A DNA stretch of 34,474 nucleotides from the NCBI GenBank assembly GCA_012798745.1, contig JAAZMQ010000125.1, positions 1 to 34,474 of the forward strand, written 5' to 3'. The translations under genes and the position numbers were made by a program. The notes beneath the pieces were generated by a model. It was not told where the DNA came from. It searched no databases and worked only from the letters and a program-made list of their open reading frames with translations. Below, in pieces: positions 34,066 through 34,474 of this stretch. The DNA is from Bacteroidales bacterium (GTDB lineage: Bacteria; Bacteroidota; Bacteroidia; Bacteroidales; Dysgonomonadaceae). Positions within the stretch are counted from its first letter, which is position 1. Each line of letters begins with the position of its first letter.

Positions 34066-34474
34066 TCAGTTGAATCTATACCTTAAACTTAATGCAAACC
34101 CGGCGTACCAGTAGTCGTTGTAGTCGTTGACAAAGTTAACGGCTGGTTTCCAGTCAAGCGAAAGGGCAAAAGGAGCTTGCGGAAAAATATATTCGACACC
34201 CCAGATAATATCTGCTCCCAAAAGAAAGCCGTTGCTCCGATGGCCTTTATCGTAAAGACCTCCTAAATGAGCACCAAGACCCAGATACCAGTCCAGGTTG
34301 GGAGCCCCCGGCACGGGTTTCTGGTATTCATACAACCCCGTTAATTGGAAATGATGGGGCGATGCGCTCAGAATTCCCTCAAAAGCATTTCCTAGGGAAA
34401 AGAAATTCTTATATGTCAGACCACTGTCGTAACCTAATCTGACCCCGAAAGCAGATTGATAATTCTGCGCTTGA
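34066..34474 (-). CDS. Outer-membrane beta-barrel protein, partial (5' end outside window)
   Basis: The ORF track gives only 89 aa from an internal TTG, but the frame is open to the window edge, adding about 46 codons (AQNYQSAFGVRLGYDSGLTY...). The first visible residues, AQ followed by NYQ, look like a signal-peptide cleavage site just at the edge. The 135 visible residues alternate short aromatic-rich strands (GVRLGYD, HHFQLTGLYEY, DWYLGLGAHLGG, LLGADIIWGVEY, FALSLDWKPAVNF, WYAGFALSLRYRFN) and end in an aromatic-basic strand, as outer-membrane barrels do. Size suggests a small eight-stranded porin-like or OmpA-like barrel. Function unknown. Confidence 0.78.
   Translation of the reverse strand, partial: QAQNYQSAFGVRLGYDSGLTYKNFFSLGNAFEGILSASPHHFQLTGLYEYQKPVPGAPNLDWYLGLGAHLGGLYDKGHRSNGFLLGADIIWGVEYIFPQAPFALSLDWKPAVNFVNDYNDYWYAGFALSLRYRFN

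Noticed and set aside
1-34474. CRISPR array, transposase, toxin-antitoxin or phage genes
   Set aside because: I looked for regular repeat-spacer patterns and for family motifs in all frames and found none.

Overview
The window is a chromosomal segment from a member of the Bacteroidota, most likely order Bacteroidales. Supporting signs are Bacteroidetes-type promoters (a TAnnTTTG -7 box shortly upstream of many genes), almost no Shine-Dalgarno sequences, a fused lpxC-fabZ gene, a type 3 prolyl-tRNA synthetase, a TGS-containing uridine kinase, and a fimbrial operon of the FimB/Mfa2 kind. A family-level guess (Dysgonomonadaceae or Porphyromonadaceae-like) would be inference only. There is no rRNA, CRISPR array, transposase or prophage. 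The window starts and ends inside genes.

Layout. 1-350: 3' end of a UDP-glucose dehydrogenase gene. 383-5126 (minus): proS, and the pair uridine kinase then mnmE. 5244-8859 (plus): a SUI1/eIF1-like gene overlapping a very long AddA/RecB-like helicase-nuclease gene. 8878-10950 (minus): a secreted esterase, then the yceD(DUF177)-rpmF operon. Between rpmF and the esterase lies a heavily deleted relic of fabH, the gene usually found after rpmF in this phylum. 11036-15606 (minus): a NahK-like sugar kinase, a CBM9-like protein and a CBM20-containing 4-alpha-glucanotransferase, probably an alpha-glucan/sugar salvage group. 15729-17399 (minus): an aspartate:alanine-exchanger-family transporter. 17603-19591 (plus): a secreted GH51 arabinofuranosidase.

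19592-26240 (plus) is the main accessory region. A 190-bp leader carrying three inverted repeats is followed by four lipoprotein genes: a FimB/Mfa2-type anchor, a fimbrillin-like protein, a large fimbrillin-like protein with BACON-like and FISUMP-like C-terminal domains, and a clostripain-family (C11) cysteine protease. Together they look like a surface fimbria built with its own surface protease. A bidirectional terminator and a tRNA-Pro(GGG) gene follow, then about 730 bp of non-coding DNA with direct repeats and phased degenerate repeats.

27345-32679 (minus) holds the lipid A genes lpxD, lpxC-fabZ and lpxA, followed with no spacer by agmatine deiminase (aguA) and then N-carbamoylputrescine amidase (aguB). 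This joins outer-membrane synthesis to a two-step agmatine-to-putrescine route. 32890-33972 (plus) is an intact KASIII-family synthase transcribed away from lpxD and closed by a strong terminator. The window ends in a minus-strand outer-membrane beta-barrel gene that is open at its 5' end.

The most interesting points are the fabH relic (an intact KASIII lies in the same window but is of a divergent subtype), the fimbria-plus-C11-protease operon with its inverted-repeat leader, and the repeat-rich intergenic region next to tRNA-Pro.
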